A DNA stretch of 12,570 nt from Desulfobacteraceae bacterium (GCA_029857875.1 JAOUGB010000022.1:1-12570); one strand, 5' to 3'. Shown: positions 1 to 7,392, counted from the stretch's first letter. Notes: generated by a model not told the origin, from the sequence alone. Program-made: numbers and translations.

Positions 1-142
1 GGAAGACGGAGCAGATGTGTTTGTTCATCATTCTGCAATCAATGCAGTCGGTTTTAAATCCCTCAATGAAGGCGACCGAGTTTCCTTTGACATAGAGCAA
101 GGACAAAAAGGTCCTGCCGCTGCAAATGTCACTGTGATTTAA
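1..142 (+). CDS. Cold-shock protein (CspA family), C-terminal part
   Basis: The window opens inside this gene; the visible frame starts at base 2 and gives 46 residues to TAA at 140-142. The early DVFVHHSAI stretch is the RNP2-type nucleic-acid-binding motif of CspA-family OB-fold proteins. It is followed by the usual [23 protein letters not shown] tail in which a glycine-rich turn leads into the last beta strand. Family members are about 65-70 residues, so roughly the first third is missing. CspA proteins bind single-stranded RNA and DNA and melt secondary structure; whether this copy is cold-induced cannot be told because its promoter and 5' UTR lie outside. A rho-independent terminator follows. 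Confidence 0.93.
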   Translation, partial: EDGADVFVHHSAINAVGFKSLNEGDRVSFDIEQGQKGPAAANVTVI

Positions 143-157
143 TTTGCTGTTCTGAGT

Positions 158-200
158 AAAAAGGGCATTTCTTCTAATATTGAGGGGATGCCCTTTTGTT
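158..200 (+). terminator. Rho-independent terminator of the cold-shock gene
   Basis: A perfect 10-bp inverted repeat, AAAAGGGCAT (159-168) with ATGCCCTTTT (188-197), encloses a 19-base loop and ends in a T-rich run. It starts 16 bases after the cold-shock stop codon. The A-run opposite the T-run means it could also act on the reverse strand. Confidence 0.85.
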
Positions 201-290
201 TGGTTTGAATTTATACCCTCCAATTTGTTAGCATTCGATACCATGCTTTAGCCCTCCATAACATCTTTTAAAAATCAACAAAATTTATTA

Positions 291-319
291 TTGATCGTTT
301 AAAATGCACCTTGTATGAT
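291..319 (+). promoter_or_regulatory. Possible sigma-70-type promoter for the activator gene
   Basis: TTGATC (291-296) and TATGAT (314-319) are separated by 17 bases, in an AT-rich gap of about 280 bases between the cold-shock terminator and the activator ATG at 421. Transcription would begin near 326, leaving a leader of about 95 bases. No other convincing signal is visible in this gap. The match is by eye only. Confidence 0.35.
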
Positions 320-420
320 TCATATAAACCAATCAAGGAATATTATATGTTTGTACAGCTTCTTGCTATTTTTTTTAAGCAAGTTCACAAAACGATCAAA
401 ATAGAGTGTAGACTTTCCCA

Positions 421-1968
421 ATGAACAGCAATCAACCACCTGGAAAAATAAAACAAAAGTTTAAGAAGTCCGTGTACGATAAACAAAGGTTACAAACCTC
501 TATTGAAGTTTTTGACAATTTTTTAGGTTCGATTCGTGAACCTTTAGTGCTGCTTGATTCTGATTTGAAGGTTGTAAAAGCCAATGGTTCCTTTTACCAG
601 ACGTTCAATGTCAAACCAGATGAGACAGAGGGGATATTAATATATGATCTTGGCAACCGGCAATGGAACATCCCAAAGCTTAGAGAATTGCTTGAAGATA
701 TCCTTCCTGAAAATTCCCTATTCCATGACTTTGAAGTGGAACATGAATTTGAGACCATCGGCCGAAAGATAATGCATTTAAACGCCAGGCGGATTTACAG
801 AAAGTCGAACCAAACCCAACTGATCCTTTTGGCCATTGAGGATGTGACTGACCGGGAATATTATAAAAGAAATCTTGAGGAGCTTGTTAAAAAACGAACG
901 GCCGAACTTGTCGTTGCAAGGGAAGAGGCGGAAAAAAGAAAACAAACAGCTGAAACCGCACTTTCCGAAATAAAAAAGTTAAAAGATCAACTGGAAGCGG
1001 AAAGAGCCTATCTACAAGAAGAAATTAAACTGGAATACAACCATGAGAACATTATCGGTCAAAGTGACGGGCTCAAATACGTGCTCTATAAAGTTGAACA
1101 GATTGCCGGCAGCAATACCATCGTATTGGTTCTTGGTGAGACAGGAACCGGCAAAGAGTTGGTCGCCCGAGCCATTCACGGCTTGAGCTTGCGCAAAAAT
1201 CGGGCTTTGGTAAAGGTAAATTGCGCCGCACTGCCCTCAAACCTCATCGAAAGTGAATTATTCGGTCATGAGAAAGGTGCTTTCACCGGTTCTCATTCCA
1301 GACATCTTGGGCGGTTTGAGGTCGCCGACGGCGCTACCATTTTTCTGGATGAAATCGGCGAATTGCCTCTGGAATTACAACCAAAGCTGCTCAGAGTGAT
1401 CCAGGATGGCGAGTTTGAACGGTTGGGCAGCTCCCGCACCATCAAAGTCGATTCACGGATTATTGCCGCCACAAATCGTAATCTGGAAGAAGAGGTTCGC
1501 AAGGGCCGTTTCCGTGACGATCTCTGGTACCGGTTAAATATTTTTCCGATTACCATGCCGCCGCTCCGGGATCGCATGGAAGACATGCCGCTTCTTGTGG
1601 ATTTTTACGTCAAAAAAATTTCCAAACGAATGGGCAAGACCATAGAAATCATTCCGATGAGCGTAATGGATGCCTTACAAACTTATCACTGGCCTGGAAA
1701 TGTCCGGGAGTTGGAAAACGTCCTTGAACGTGCGGTGATTAACTCTTCGGGTCCCAAGCTGCGCCTGGTTGATGAACTCAAGAAGCCGTTCAAGGATTTA
1801 AGTACAAGCCAAAAAACTTTGGAAGCGGTTGAGCGTGACCATATTATTCGGGTGCTTGAGCAGAACCAGTGGAAAGTCAGCGGAAAAAACAGTGCGGCTG
1901 AAATCCTTGGGCTCAACCGCAGCACCTTGCGCGCTCGTATGCGTAAATTTGACATCCGAAAACCATAA
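421..1968 (+). CDS. Sigma-54-dependent transcriptional activator (PAS - AAA+ - Fis-type HTH)
   Basis: A 515-residue bacterial enhancer-binding protein. Residues about 30-145 form a PAS sensor domain (PLVLLDSDLKVVKANGSFYQ) of the kind also found beside CheB/CheR methyltransferase modules. Residues 146-205 are a charged coiled coil. The AAA+ domain spans about 208-435, with Walker A GETGTGKE at 239-246, the sigma-54 contact loop GAFTGS at 286-291 (the usual last residue is A), Walker B FLDEIG at 308-313, and WPGNVRELENVLERA near 424-438. A Fis-type helix-turn-helix closes the protein (AAEILGLNRSTLRARMRKF, 492-510). There is no response-regulator receiver domain, so the signal is probably sensed through the PAS domain; the ligand is unknown. 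ATG 421 is the first possible start because an in-frame TAG lies at 409-411, but its ribosome-binding site is weak. The likely target is the operon that begins at 2277. Confidence 0.95.
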   Translation: MNSNQPPGKIKQKFKKSVYDKQRLQTSIEVFDNFLGSIREPLVLLDSDLKVVKANGSFYQTFNVKPDETEGILIYDLGNRQWNIPKLRELLEDILPENSLFHDFEVEHEFETIGRKIMHLNARRIYRKSNQTQLILLAIEDVTDREYYKRNLEELVKKRTAELVVAREEAEKRKQTAETALSEIKKLKDQLEAERAYLQEEIKLEYNHENIIGQSDGLKYVLYKVEQIAGSNTIVLVLGETGTGKELVARAIHGLSLRKNRALVKVNCAALPSNLIESELFGHEKGAFTGSHSRHLGRFEVADGATIFLDEIGELPLELQPKLLRVIQDGEFERLGSSRTIKVDSRIIAATNRNLEEEVRKGRFRDDLWYRLNIFPITMPPLRDRMEDMPLLVDFYVKKISKRMGKTIEIIPMSVMDALQTYHWPGNVRELENVLERAVINSSGPKLRLVDELKKPFKDLSTSQKTLEAVERDHIIRVLEQNQWKVSGKNSAAEILGLNRSTLRARMRKFDIRKP

Positions 1969-2030
1969 ATTCTCATCCCAATTTCAACCTGTCCTTATCA
2001 TTTGCCACCCATACCACCAAGGATATCTGA

Positions 2031-2074
2031 AAAAAAGGTCATATATGACCACTTGGGCAAATATGACCTTTTTT
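2031..2074 (+). terminator. Terminator-like inverted repeat after the activator gene
   Basis: A perfect 14-bp inverted repeat (AAAAAAGGTCATAT at 2031-2044 and ATATGACCTTTTTT at 2061-2074) with a 16-base loop ends in six T's, 63 bases after the activator stop codon. It can serve as an intrinsic terminator on either strand. The same bases contain the palindrome described as a possible activator-binding site, so the element may have two roles. Confidence 0.7.
2037..2068. promoter_or_regulatory. Candidate upstream activating sequence (palindrome plus extra half-site)
   Basis: GGTCATATATGACC (2037-2050) is a perfect 14-bp palindrome, and the half-site ATATGACC recurs at 2061-2068, giving three half-sites. 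Fis-type HTH dimers of sigma-54 activators bind such dyads, usually about 80-200 bp upstream of the promoter. The palindrome centre lies about 150 bases before the start site predicted from the -24/-12 sequence at 2170-2185. Its function is inferred from position and symmetry. Confidence 0.45.
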
Positions 2075-2160
2075 AGATGTCTGTTAGTGACTGCCCTGAA
2101 AGTGTTTTTTAAACTAATTATTCTTATAAATCAAAATGATGGGTGACGTGACGATGAGCG

Positions 2161-2220
2161 TTGGAAACATGGCACAAAAATTGAACTTATAAAAAGTACT
2201 TTATAAGCAAAGGTTTCCAA
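2161..2220. repeat. Nested inverted repeats around the candidate promoter
   Basis: An outer perfect 8-bp pair, TTGGAAAC (2161-2168) and GTTTCCAA (2213-2220), encloses an inner 8-bp pair, CTTATAAA (2186-2193) and TTTATAAG (2200-2207). The arms bracket the putative -24/-12 element and start site. They could be an operator or, if transcription starts further upstream, an RNA stem. Confidence 0.5.
2170..2185 (+). promoter_or_regulatory. Candidate sigma-54 (-24/-12) promoter
   Basis: TGGCAC (2170-2175), five A's, then TTGAA (2181-2185). The -24 element matches the TGGCAC consensus fully; the -12 element reads TTGA where TTGC is expected, so the GG-N10-GC spacing is kept but the C is an A. The start site would be near 2196, about 80 bases before the ATG at 2277. 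Supporting context: a sigma-54 activator gene ends 200 bases upstream and a palindrome lies at enhancer distance. No other intergenic region here has as good a match in the right place for a gene start. Confidence 0.5.
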
Positions 2221-2236
2221 AATTACTGATGGTTCT

Positions 2237-2256
2237 GCCAACCTTTAAAGGCTGGC
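2237..2256. promoter_or_regulatory. 20-bp dyad in the leader just before the first operon gene
   Basis: GCCA-A-CCTTTAAAGG-C-TGGC is symmetrical across 20 bases apart from one A/C pair, and its core CCTTTAAAGG (2242-2251) is a perfect palindrome. It ends ten bases before the Shine-Dalgarno at 2266-2271, so it could be an operator or a hairpin affecting translation. No known binding motif was recognised. Confidence 0.35.
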
Positions 2257-2276
2257 ATTGCCGATAGGTGGCCGCA

Positions 2277-2606
2277 ATGATCGTAGTCAGAATAGTCATG
2301 AACGTGCTTCCGGAAAAACAGAAAGAGGTTATGCAAACGCTTTTATCAATGATTGAGTTTCCTGGAAAAGATAGTGGATATCTGAGCTATGGCATCTTCT
2401 GTGATATCGAAGACAAAAATGTTTTCAACCTGATTTCGGAATGGAAAACCCGCAAAGATCTGGACCATCATATGAGGTCAGACATATTCAGCGTTTTGCT
2501 TGGAACAAAGAGCCTCTTATGCGAACCATTGAAATTTCAAATTTTTACGGTTTCAGATTCCGAAGGAATAGAGGCTGTCAATTCCGTAAGAAAAAAAAGA
2601 AACTGA
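2277..2606 (+). CDS. Small ABM-fold (antibiotic biosynthesis monooxygenase-like) protein
   Basis: The protein is 109 residues from ATG 2277. This start is preferred over the in-frame GTG at 2268 because AGGTGG at 2266-2271 lies five bases upstream and the product then opens directly on the first beta strand, MIVVRIVMNVL. The pattern of a first strand, a helix with EKQKEVMQTLLSMIEFPGKDSGYLSYGIF, then NVFNLISEWKTRKDLDHHMRSD is that of the dimeric alpha-beta barrel ABM superfamily (quinol monooxygenases, heme-degrading IsdG types and many uncharacterised members). EW followed by a DLDHHM helix is typical. No catalytic residue can be assigned, so monooxygenase activity is not claimed. It is the first gene of a probable operon: the radical SAM gene starts 36 bases after its stop. 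Confidence 0.72.
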   Translation: MIVVRIVMNVLPEKQKEVMQTLLSMIEFPGKDSGYLSYGIFCDIEDKNVFNLISEWKTRKDLDHHMRSDIFSVLLGTKSLLCEPLKFQIFTVSDSEGIEAVNSVRKKRN

Positions 2607-2642
2607 TTTTCCCCGTATTAATGCGGAAAGGAGCCTGCTGAT

Positions 2643-4121
2643 ATGAATGTTCTCCTGATTTACCCAAAATTTCCAGATACGTTTTGGTCTTTCACATACG
2701 CTTTAAGTTTTATCGGAAAGAAGGCGGCCTTCCCGCCGCTTGGTCTGCTCACCGTCTCGGCGCTGTTACCAGAGGAATGGCCCAAGCGCCTTGTGGACGT
2801 AAATGTAGATAGCCTTACGGATAAAGACCTTTTATGGGCGGATATGGCCTTTATCGGAGGCATGGCGGTTCAGCGCAAATCGGCCAAACAAATCATCGCT
2901 CGTTGTAACGCTTCGAATTTAAAAGTCGTTGCCGGAGGGCCTCTTTTTACTTCCGAACCCGATGAATTCAAGGAGGTGGATCATCTTCTGCTCGACGAAG
3001 CGGAACTCACACTGCCTGCCTTTTTATCGGACTTGCACGATGGACAACCGAAAAAGGTCTACAGGGCTTCCGGTTTCTGCGATCTTTGCGACTCCCCGAC
3101 GCCCTCGTGGGATCTTGTAAAAGTAAAACGATATGCGTCCATGAACATTCAGTTTTCCAGAGGATGTCCGTTCAACTGCGAATTCTGCAATGTGACGGCG
3201 TTATTCGGTCACCGTTCGCGCTTAAAAACACCTCAGCAAATCATCTCGGAACTGGACCGTATTTATGCTTCCGGCTGGCGCAGCAGTATATTTTTTGTTG
3301 ACGACAATTTTATTGGAAATAAGGGCTACCTTAAAACACATTTACTTCCAGCCCTGATCGACTGGCGCAAAGATAAAAAGGGATGTGTTTTTTTCACGGA
3401 AGCCTCCATCAATCTCGCCGATGATCCGGAACTCCTGGACATGATGGTAACGGCCGGATTCGATTCCGTTTTTATCGGCATCGAGTCGCCAGATGAGGTC
3501 AGTCTTACGGAATGTCATAAAACCCAGAATAAAAACCGGGATCTCCTTGAAAGTGTCGCGATTATCCACCGTTCAGGGTTGCAGGTGATGGGAGGTTTTA
3601 TTGTGGGCTTTGACAGCGACAGGCCTTCTATTTTTCAGCGGCAGATCGATTTCATTCAGAAGAGCGGAATCGTAACCGCAATGGTCGGCATGCTCCAGGC
3701 CCCTCCGGGAACACGCCTCTTTGACCGGCTTAAACGGGAAAGTCGGGTGGTCAATACCTTCTCCGGAGATAATGTTGATGGAACAACCAATATCATTCCC
3801 CGAATGGGCATAGACAGGCTTTTGGACGGGTATCAATCGATTATGAAGCAGATTTATTCTCCTAAAAACTACTACCGGCGGGTCAGAACTTTACTCAAGG
3901 AACTAAAGGCGCCTGAAATCAACCAGCCGTTAAATATTCAGCGGTTCCTTTCAATCTTTCGGTCCGCTCTCCGGCTCGGGGTTTTGGGGAAGGAGCGTTT
4001 TCATTACTGGCGACTGATGCTCTGGACCCTGATCTGCAAGCCCAGACTGATATCAGTGGCCATAACTCTATCAATATACGGCTATCATTACCGTAAAATA
4101 TGCGAACGATATATTCTTTAA
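2643..4121 (+). CDS. B12-binding radical SAM protein (DUF4070 / HpnP-like family)
   Basis: A 492-residue protein. Residues 1-140 form a Rossmann-like cobalamin-binding domain that opens MNVLLIYPKFPDTFWSF and contains FPPLGLLTVSALLP. The usual DxHxxG cobalt-ligating motif is not seen, so the cofactor would bind base-off without a His ligand. The radical SAM domain follows with C175-x3-C179-x2-C182 (RGCPFNCEFC) for the 4Fe-4S cluster, FFVDDNFIGN, and VFIGIESPDE. Residues about 375-430 (MGIDRLLDGYQSIMKQIYSPKNYY) match the C-terminal DUF4070 region. Relatives include the hopanoid C-2 methylase HpnP and other methyltransferases acting on unactivated carbon; the substrate here is unknown and no hopanoid gene is nearby. 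AAAGGAG at 2627-2633 is a good ribosome-binding site. The stop codon overlaps an in-frame ATG of the next gene, but the better start of that gene is 32 bases further on. Confidence 0.9.
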   Translation: MNVLLIYPKFPDTFWSFTYALSFIGKKAAFPPLGLLTVSALLPEEWPKRLVDVNVDSLTDKDLLWADMAFIGGMAVQRKSAKQIIARCNASNLKVVAGGPLFTSEPDEFKEVDHLLLDEAELTLPAFLSDLHDGQPKKVYRASGFCDLCDSPTPSWDLVKVKRYASMNIQFSRGCPFNCEFCNVTALFGHRSRLKTPQQIISELDRIYASGWRSSIFFVDDNFIGNKGYLKTHLLPALIDWRKDKKGCVFFTEASINLADDPELLDMMVTAGFDSVFIGIESPDEVSLTECHKTQNKNRDLLESVAIIHRSGLQVMGGFIVGFDSDRPSIFQRQIDFIQKSGIVTAMVGMLQAPPGTRLFDRLKRESRVVNTFSGDNVDGTTNIIPRMGIDRLLDGYQSIMKQIYSPKNYYRRVRTLLKELKAPEINQPLNIQRFLSIFRSALRLGVLGKERFHYWRLMLWTLICKPRLISVAITLSIYGYHYRKICERYIL

Positions 4122-4153
4122 TGCAAAACTCAGGAGGTTATTCAGGAACAATT

Positions 4154-5167
4154 ATGAAACAATATACAACCGAACATATTAATCAAGCGGTAAACGGTAT
4201 ACTTAGCGGCAGCCCGATGATCATGATCACAGGTGTAGAACAAATATCCGAGGCAACGATAAACCAGCTCACGTTTATCGGGGAGAAGAAATACATAAAA
4301 TTATGGGACCAATCACATGCTTCTGCCGCAATCGTCAATGACATCTTAGATATCGAACCAGGAAAGAACCGGGCACTCGTTCGTGTGGCCGATGCCGATC
4401 TTGCTCTGGCATCAGCCCTTCAACTGTTTGAGCCGGAGCCTCCGAAATGTGAACCCGGTATACATTCAACTGCGGTGGTTGATCCAACAGCAGAAATCGG
4501 TGAAGGTGCAGCAATCGGGGCCGGCTGCTATATTGGATCCCGTGTGGTTATCGGTACGAACACCAAGCTTTATCCTAACGTCACCGTACTGGATGACTCC
4601 AGCATAGGCAGTCATACGATTATATGGTCCGGTACGGTCATTCGTGAACGGTGTCGGATAGGGAATTATTGTATCATACATCCGAATGTTACCATTGGAG
4701 CCGACGGCTTTGGTTATCGACCCTCACCCGATGGTCGTAGCTTAACCAAGATTCCACAAATCGGTACGGTTATTATTGGAAATAGAGTTGAAATCGGAGC
4801 AGGCAGTTGTATTGACCGGGGTAAGTTTAGTGCTACATCGATTGGCGACGGAACAAAAATAGACAACCTTATTCAAATCGCCCACAATTGCAAACTTGGC
4901 CGATCCTGTGTGATGGCCGGTCAGTCCGGGCTGGCTGGATCCGTAACTTTAGGTGATGGCGTTATGATAGGAGGGGGTGCGCGGGTTAAAGATCATGTGA
5001 CCATTGGTGACGGGACTAAACTTGGCGCAAATGCCGGTGTCATAAGTGATGTGGCGCCGGGAAAAACGCTTCTCGGGTTTCCTGCCGACGACTATCGGCA
5101 GACGTTGCGACTATGGGCAGCGCAAAAACAACTTCCTGATCTTATTAAACAGATGAAGAAAAAATAG
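4154..5167 (+). CDS. lpxD: UDP-3-O-acylglucosamine N-acyltransferase (LpxD-like)
   Basis: The protein is 337 residues from ATG 4154, close to the E. coli LpxD length of 341. Earlier in-frame ATGs at 4100 and 4121 are less likely: they add residues before the conserved N-terminus, whereas AGGA at 4144-4147 is well spaced for 4154. Residues 1-95 are the uridine-binding N-terminal domain (ITGVEQISEATINQLTFIG). Residues about 100-305 are a left-handed beta helix of hexapeptide repeats (PTAEIGEGAAIGAGCYIGSR). IDNLIQIAHNCKLG carries the catalytic base, H244. The C-terminal LLGFPADDYRQTLRLWAAQKQLPDLIKQMKK helix is typical. LpxD adds the 3-hydroxyacyl chain from acyl-ACP to UDP-3-O-acylglucosamine in the cytoplasm, the third step of lipid A synthesis. 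The usual neighbours lpxA, fabZ and bamA are absent; the gene follows a radical SAM gene, so it may be a second, specialised copy. Confidence 0.88.
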   Translation: MKQYTTEHINQAVNGILSGSPMIMITGVEQISEATINQLTFIGEKKYIKLWDQSHASAAIVNDILDIEPGKNRALVRVADADLALASALQLFEPEPPKCEPGIHSTAVVDPTAEIGEGAAIGAGCYIGSRVVIGTNTKLYPNVTVLDDSSIGSHTIIWSGTVIRERCRIGNYCIIHPNVTIGADGFGYRPSPDGRSLTKIPQIGTVIIGNRVEIGAGSCIDRGKFSATSIGDGTKIDNLIQIAHNCKLGRSCVMAGQSGLAGSVTLGDGVMIGGGARVKDHVTIGDGTKLGANAGVISDVAPGKTLLGFPADDYRQTLRLWAAQKQLPDLIKQMKKK

Positions 5168-5470
5168 CTGCCAGTTCCCATGTGCATGGTAAGGAGTTGG
5201 CCGTATCGTTTGATTTCAGGTACGCTGCAAATAACTTTATTTAAACATGTACACAATATATTGTGGTTCAGAGGATAGGTGTATAACCGGTGATGTTTCC
5301 AACGTATCGTTAAAATATCTGCCAAATCAGATGGTCGTATGTGTTACAAACTGTCACAGTCATGGGGGTATTTAAAAAAGGGCTCTAAAAATAGAGGATT
5401 AACTGAAAAACAAAAACAAATGAAATTCCTTATTTCCATTGTTTCTTAATCAATTTATGAGGTGATGTAT
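5168..5470. other. Intergenic region before sufC
   Basis: About 300 bases without a convincing gene. It holds a perfect 14-bp palindrome at 5252-5265, a weak -10-like TATAAC (5282-5287) with a poor -35, and a short hairpin CTCTA-AAAA-TAGAG at 5383-5396 in an A-rich stretch. No clear terminator follows lpxD. Confidence 0.5.
5252..5265. promoter_or_regulatory. Perfect 14-bp palindrome, possible operator
   Basis: CACAATATATTGTG is fully symmetrical. It lies about 205 bases before the sufC start and just upstream of a weak promoter-like TATAAC. It does not resemble the IscR/SufR or Fur motifs I know. A role as a repressor site for sufCB is inference. Confidence 0.35.
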
Positions 5471-6247
5471 ATGCTTCAGATAGAAGAACTCAAGGTTGAG
5501 GTCGGCGGAAAGACAATACTGAATAACGTTAACATGGAAATCCCCAAAGGTGAAACCGAAATCCTTTTTGGACCAAATGGATCCGGCAAAACCAGCTTAA
5601 TGATGGCTATTATGGGATTTTCCGGCTACAATGTAACCCATGGGAAGATTATCTTCAAGGGTGAAGACATCACCGACATGCCGATTAATGAGCGTGCTCT
5701 CCTGGGTATCGGCGTCTCTTTTCAAAGACCGCCGACTATTAAAGGTTTAAAGACAAGAGAGATCGTTGAGATCTGTGATGTAAATCGATCGGCAGATATC
5801 GAGGAACTGGCAAAAAAGCTTAATTTTACCGATTTTCTTGAAAGGGATGTAAACCATAATTTTTCTGGTGGTGAGATAAAGCGTTCCGAGCTGCTTCAGC
5901 TTATGGCCCAGCAACCGGACCTGGTTCTTCTGGATGAACCCGAATCCGGGGTCGACCTTGAAAGTATTGCTCTTGTCGGTGAAGCCATAAATTCACTCCT
6001 GTACAGAGGGGTCAAATGTCCACAAGAGAGACCCCATAAAGAAAAAATTGCGGGCCGGACAAAATCCGCACTTGTCATTACCCACACCGGCCACATACTG
6101 AACTATATAACAGCTGACAAGGGCCAGGTTTTATACAATGGAATTCTGTGTTGCGCAAAAAATGCAAGAGATATTTTAAAATGGATCAGAGAATACGGAT
6201 ATGAGGAGTGTGTCAGATGCTCAAACGAGATAAAGTCTTTGATATAA
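5471..6247 (+). CDS. sufC: Fe-S cluster assembly ATPase SufC (minimal SUF/SMS type)
   Basis: The protein is 258 residues from ATG 5471. GAGGTG at 5459-5464 is six bases upstream, which favours this start over GTG 5462 and ATG 5465. ABC-ATPase motifs are complete: Walker A GPNGSGKT 34-41, Q-loop FQRPP near 84-88, signature SGGEIKR 132-138, Walker [11 protein letters not shown] 151-160 and H-loop H205 in VITHTGH. The FQRPP and [16 protein letters not shown] wording is typical of SufC rather than of transporter ATPases. Between Walker B and the H-loop there is a charged insert ([20 protein letters not shown]). The C-terminus is cysteine-rich (CC at 227-228, GYEECVRC at 243-250), as in the short SUF systems of anaerobes and archaea. 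The protein powers conformational change of the SufB scaffold during Fe-S assembly in the cytoplasm. It overlaps sufB by 31 bases. Confidence 0.93.
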   Translation: MLQIEELKVEVGGKTILNNVNMEIPKGETEILFGPNGSGKTSLMMAIMGFSGYNVTHGKIIFKGEDITDMPINERALLGIGVSFQRPPTIKGLKTREIVEICDVNRSADIEELAKKLNFTDFLERDVNHNFSGGEIKRSELLQLMAQQPDLVLLDEPESGVDLESIALVGEAINSLLYRGVKCPQERPHKEKIAGRTKSALVITHTGHILNYITADKGQVLYNGILCCAKNARDILKWIREYGYEECVRCSNEIKSLI

Positions 6248-7392
6248 GTCTTGAAGACTACAAGGTTGACGCAAAAGACCATGCCTATGTTGAAAAATTG
6301 TCCCAAATTGAATCAACCGATGCCAAGCAGCTTTTAGATGTCGGTGTTGATACTGCTGAACATGATCGTATCGGCACCTTCATTCAGAAAGACAAATCCG
6401 TAATACACTGCAAAACCAGACAAGATGGCATTGAGATCATGGGCATATCCCAAGCACAGGAAAAACACGGGTGGCTTTCCGATTATATGTGGAAAAGCAT
6501 ATCGCCTGACACCGACAAGTTTACATTGCAGGCCAAGGAAAAACCTACCGAGGGTTATTTTATCCACGCCCTTGCAGGAGTTAAAACAAAGTATCCGGTG
6601 CAGTCCTGCCTTTATATTGCCCAAGACGGGTTTTCACAGAATGTTCACAATATCGTAATCGCTGAAAAAGACTCGGAACTCCATATCATCACAGGGTGTG
6701 CAACAGCACCCCACCTGGCAACAGGCCTGCATGTCGGCATCTCTGAATTTTATGTTAAAGAAGGTGCTAAGCTCGTTTTTACCATGATTCATGACTGGGG
6801 TAAAAAAGTAAATGTACGTCCCAGAACCGTAACCCAGGTAGAGGAAGGCGGGGTGATTATTTCTAACTATATTTCCTTAAGACCTGTAGGTTCTCTACAA
6901 ATGTTCCCCACGACTCATCTGAACGGTAAAAGGGCCGTTGCACGCTTCAACAGCGTTCTTGTCGCCAGCCAAGGGAGTTTTTTGGATGTGGGTTCACGGA
7001 TTGTGCTGAATGCGCCCGAAACCCGAGCAGAGATAATATCGCGAGGGATTGCATCTGGAGGATCAATTATTGCCCGGGGTGATCTGGTCGGAAAAGTTGC
7101 CGGTATTAAAGCACATTTAGAGTGTAAGGGTTTAATATTAAATGATGGTTTTATGCAAGCCATTCCAGAGCTTACCGCTCATGTTCCAGGTGTTGAGATG
7201 TCTCATGAAGCAGCTGTGGGCAAGATCGATCAGCAGGAGATAGAGTATCTCATGGCAAGGGGACTTGATAAGGAGGAGGCAATATCAACGATTGTACGAG
7301 GATTTTTAAATGTGGATATTGAGGGATTGCCGGTCGGTCTCAAAAAGAAGCTTGATAAGGCCATTTCTGAAACGCAAAGGGATATGATGTAA
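6217..7392 (+). CDS. sufB: Fe-S cluster scaffold SufB/SufD-family protein (minimal SUF/SMS type)
   Basis: The protein is 391 residues from ATG 6217; GAGGAG at 6203-6208 lies eight bases upstream, better than GTG 6208. The start is inside sufC, so translation is probably coupled. The centre and C-terminus are the SufBD right-handed beta helix. [32 protein letters not shown] holds C161. [11 protein letters not shown] (C303) aligns with the E. coli SufB region around C405, and [23 protein letters not shown] matches the conserved His-Glu segment before the C-terminal helices, which contact SufC. It is about 100 residues shorter than E. coli SufB. No sufD, sufS, sufU or sufE lies next to it, so B2C2 is the likely complex; a second SufB-type subunit would have to come from elsewhere. 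Confidence 0.92.
   Translation: MLKRDKVFDISLEDYKVDAKDHAYVEKLSQIESTDAKQLLDVGVDTAEHDRIGTFIQKDKSVIHCKTRQDGIEIMGISQAQEKHGWLSDYMWKSISPDTDKFTLQAKEKPTEGYFIHALAGVKTKYPVQSCLYIAQDGFSQNVHNIVIAEKDSELHIITGCATAPHLATGLHVGISEFYVKEGAKLVFTMIHDWGKKVNVRPRTVTQVEEGGVIISNYISLRPVGSLQMFPTTHLNGKRAVARFNSVLVASQGSFLDVGSRIVLNAPETRAEIISRGIASGGSIIARGDLVGKVAGIKAHLECKGLILNDGFMQAIPELTAHVPGVEMSHEAAVGKIDQQEIEYLMARGLDKEEAISTIVRGFLNVDIEGLPVGLKKKLDKAISETQRDMM

Noticed and set aside
2165..2267. Leader words resembling a GEMM (cyclic-di-GMP-I) riboswitch: GGCACAAA, AAGCAAAGG and GGCTGGCATTGCCGA.
   Set aside because: The word order is suggestive, but GGCAAA is interrupted, there is no GNRA loop on the middle stem, and the same first bases are better explained as a -24 promoter element. 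An Infernal search with the Rfam GEMM model would settle it; a clear hit would overturn the sigma-54 reading.
4100..4153. Longer starts for the LpxD-like protein at 4100 or 4121.
   Set aside because: They add up to 18 residues not expected in the family, and the better-spaced AGGA precedes ATG 4154.
5186..5205. TGGTAAGGAGTTGGC as another -24/-12 promoter, for sufCB.
   Set aside because: It has GG-N10-GC spacing but poor flanking matches, lies about 280 bases before sufC and has no nearby palindrome at enhancer distance.
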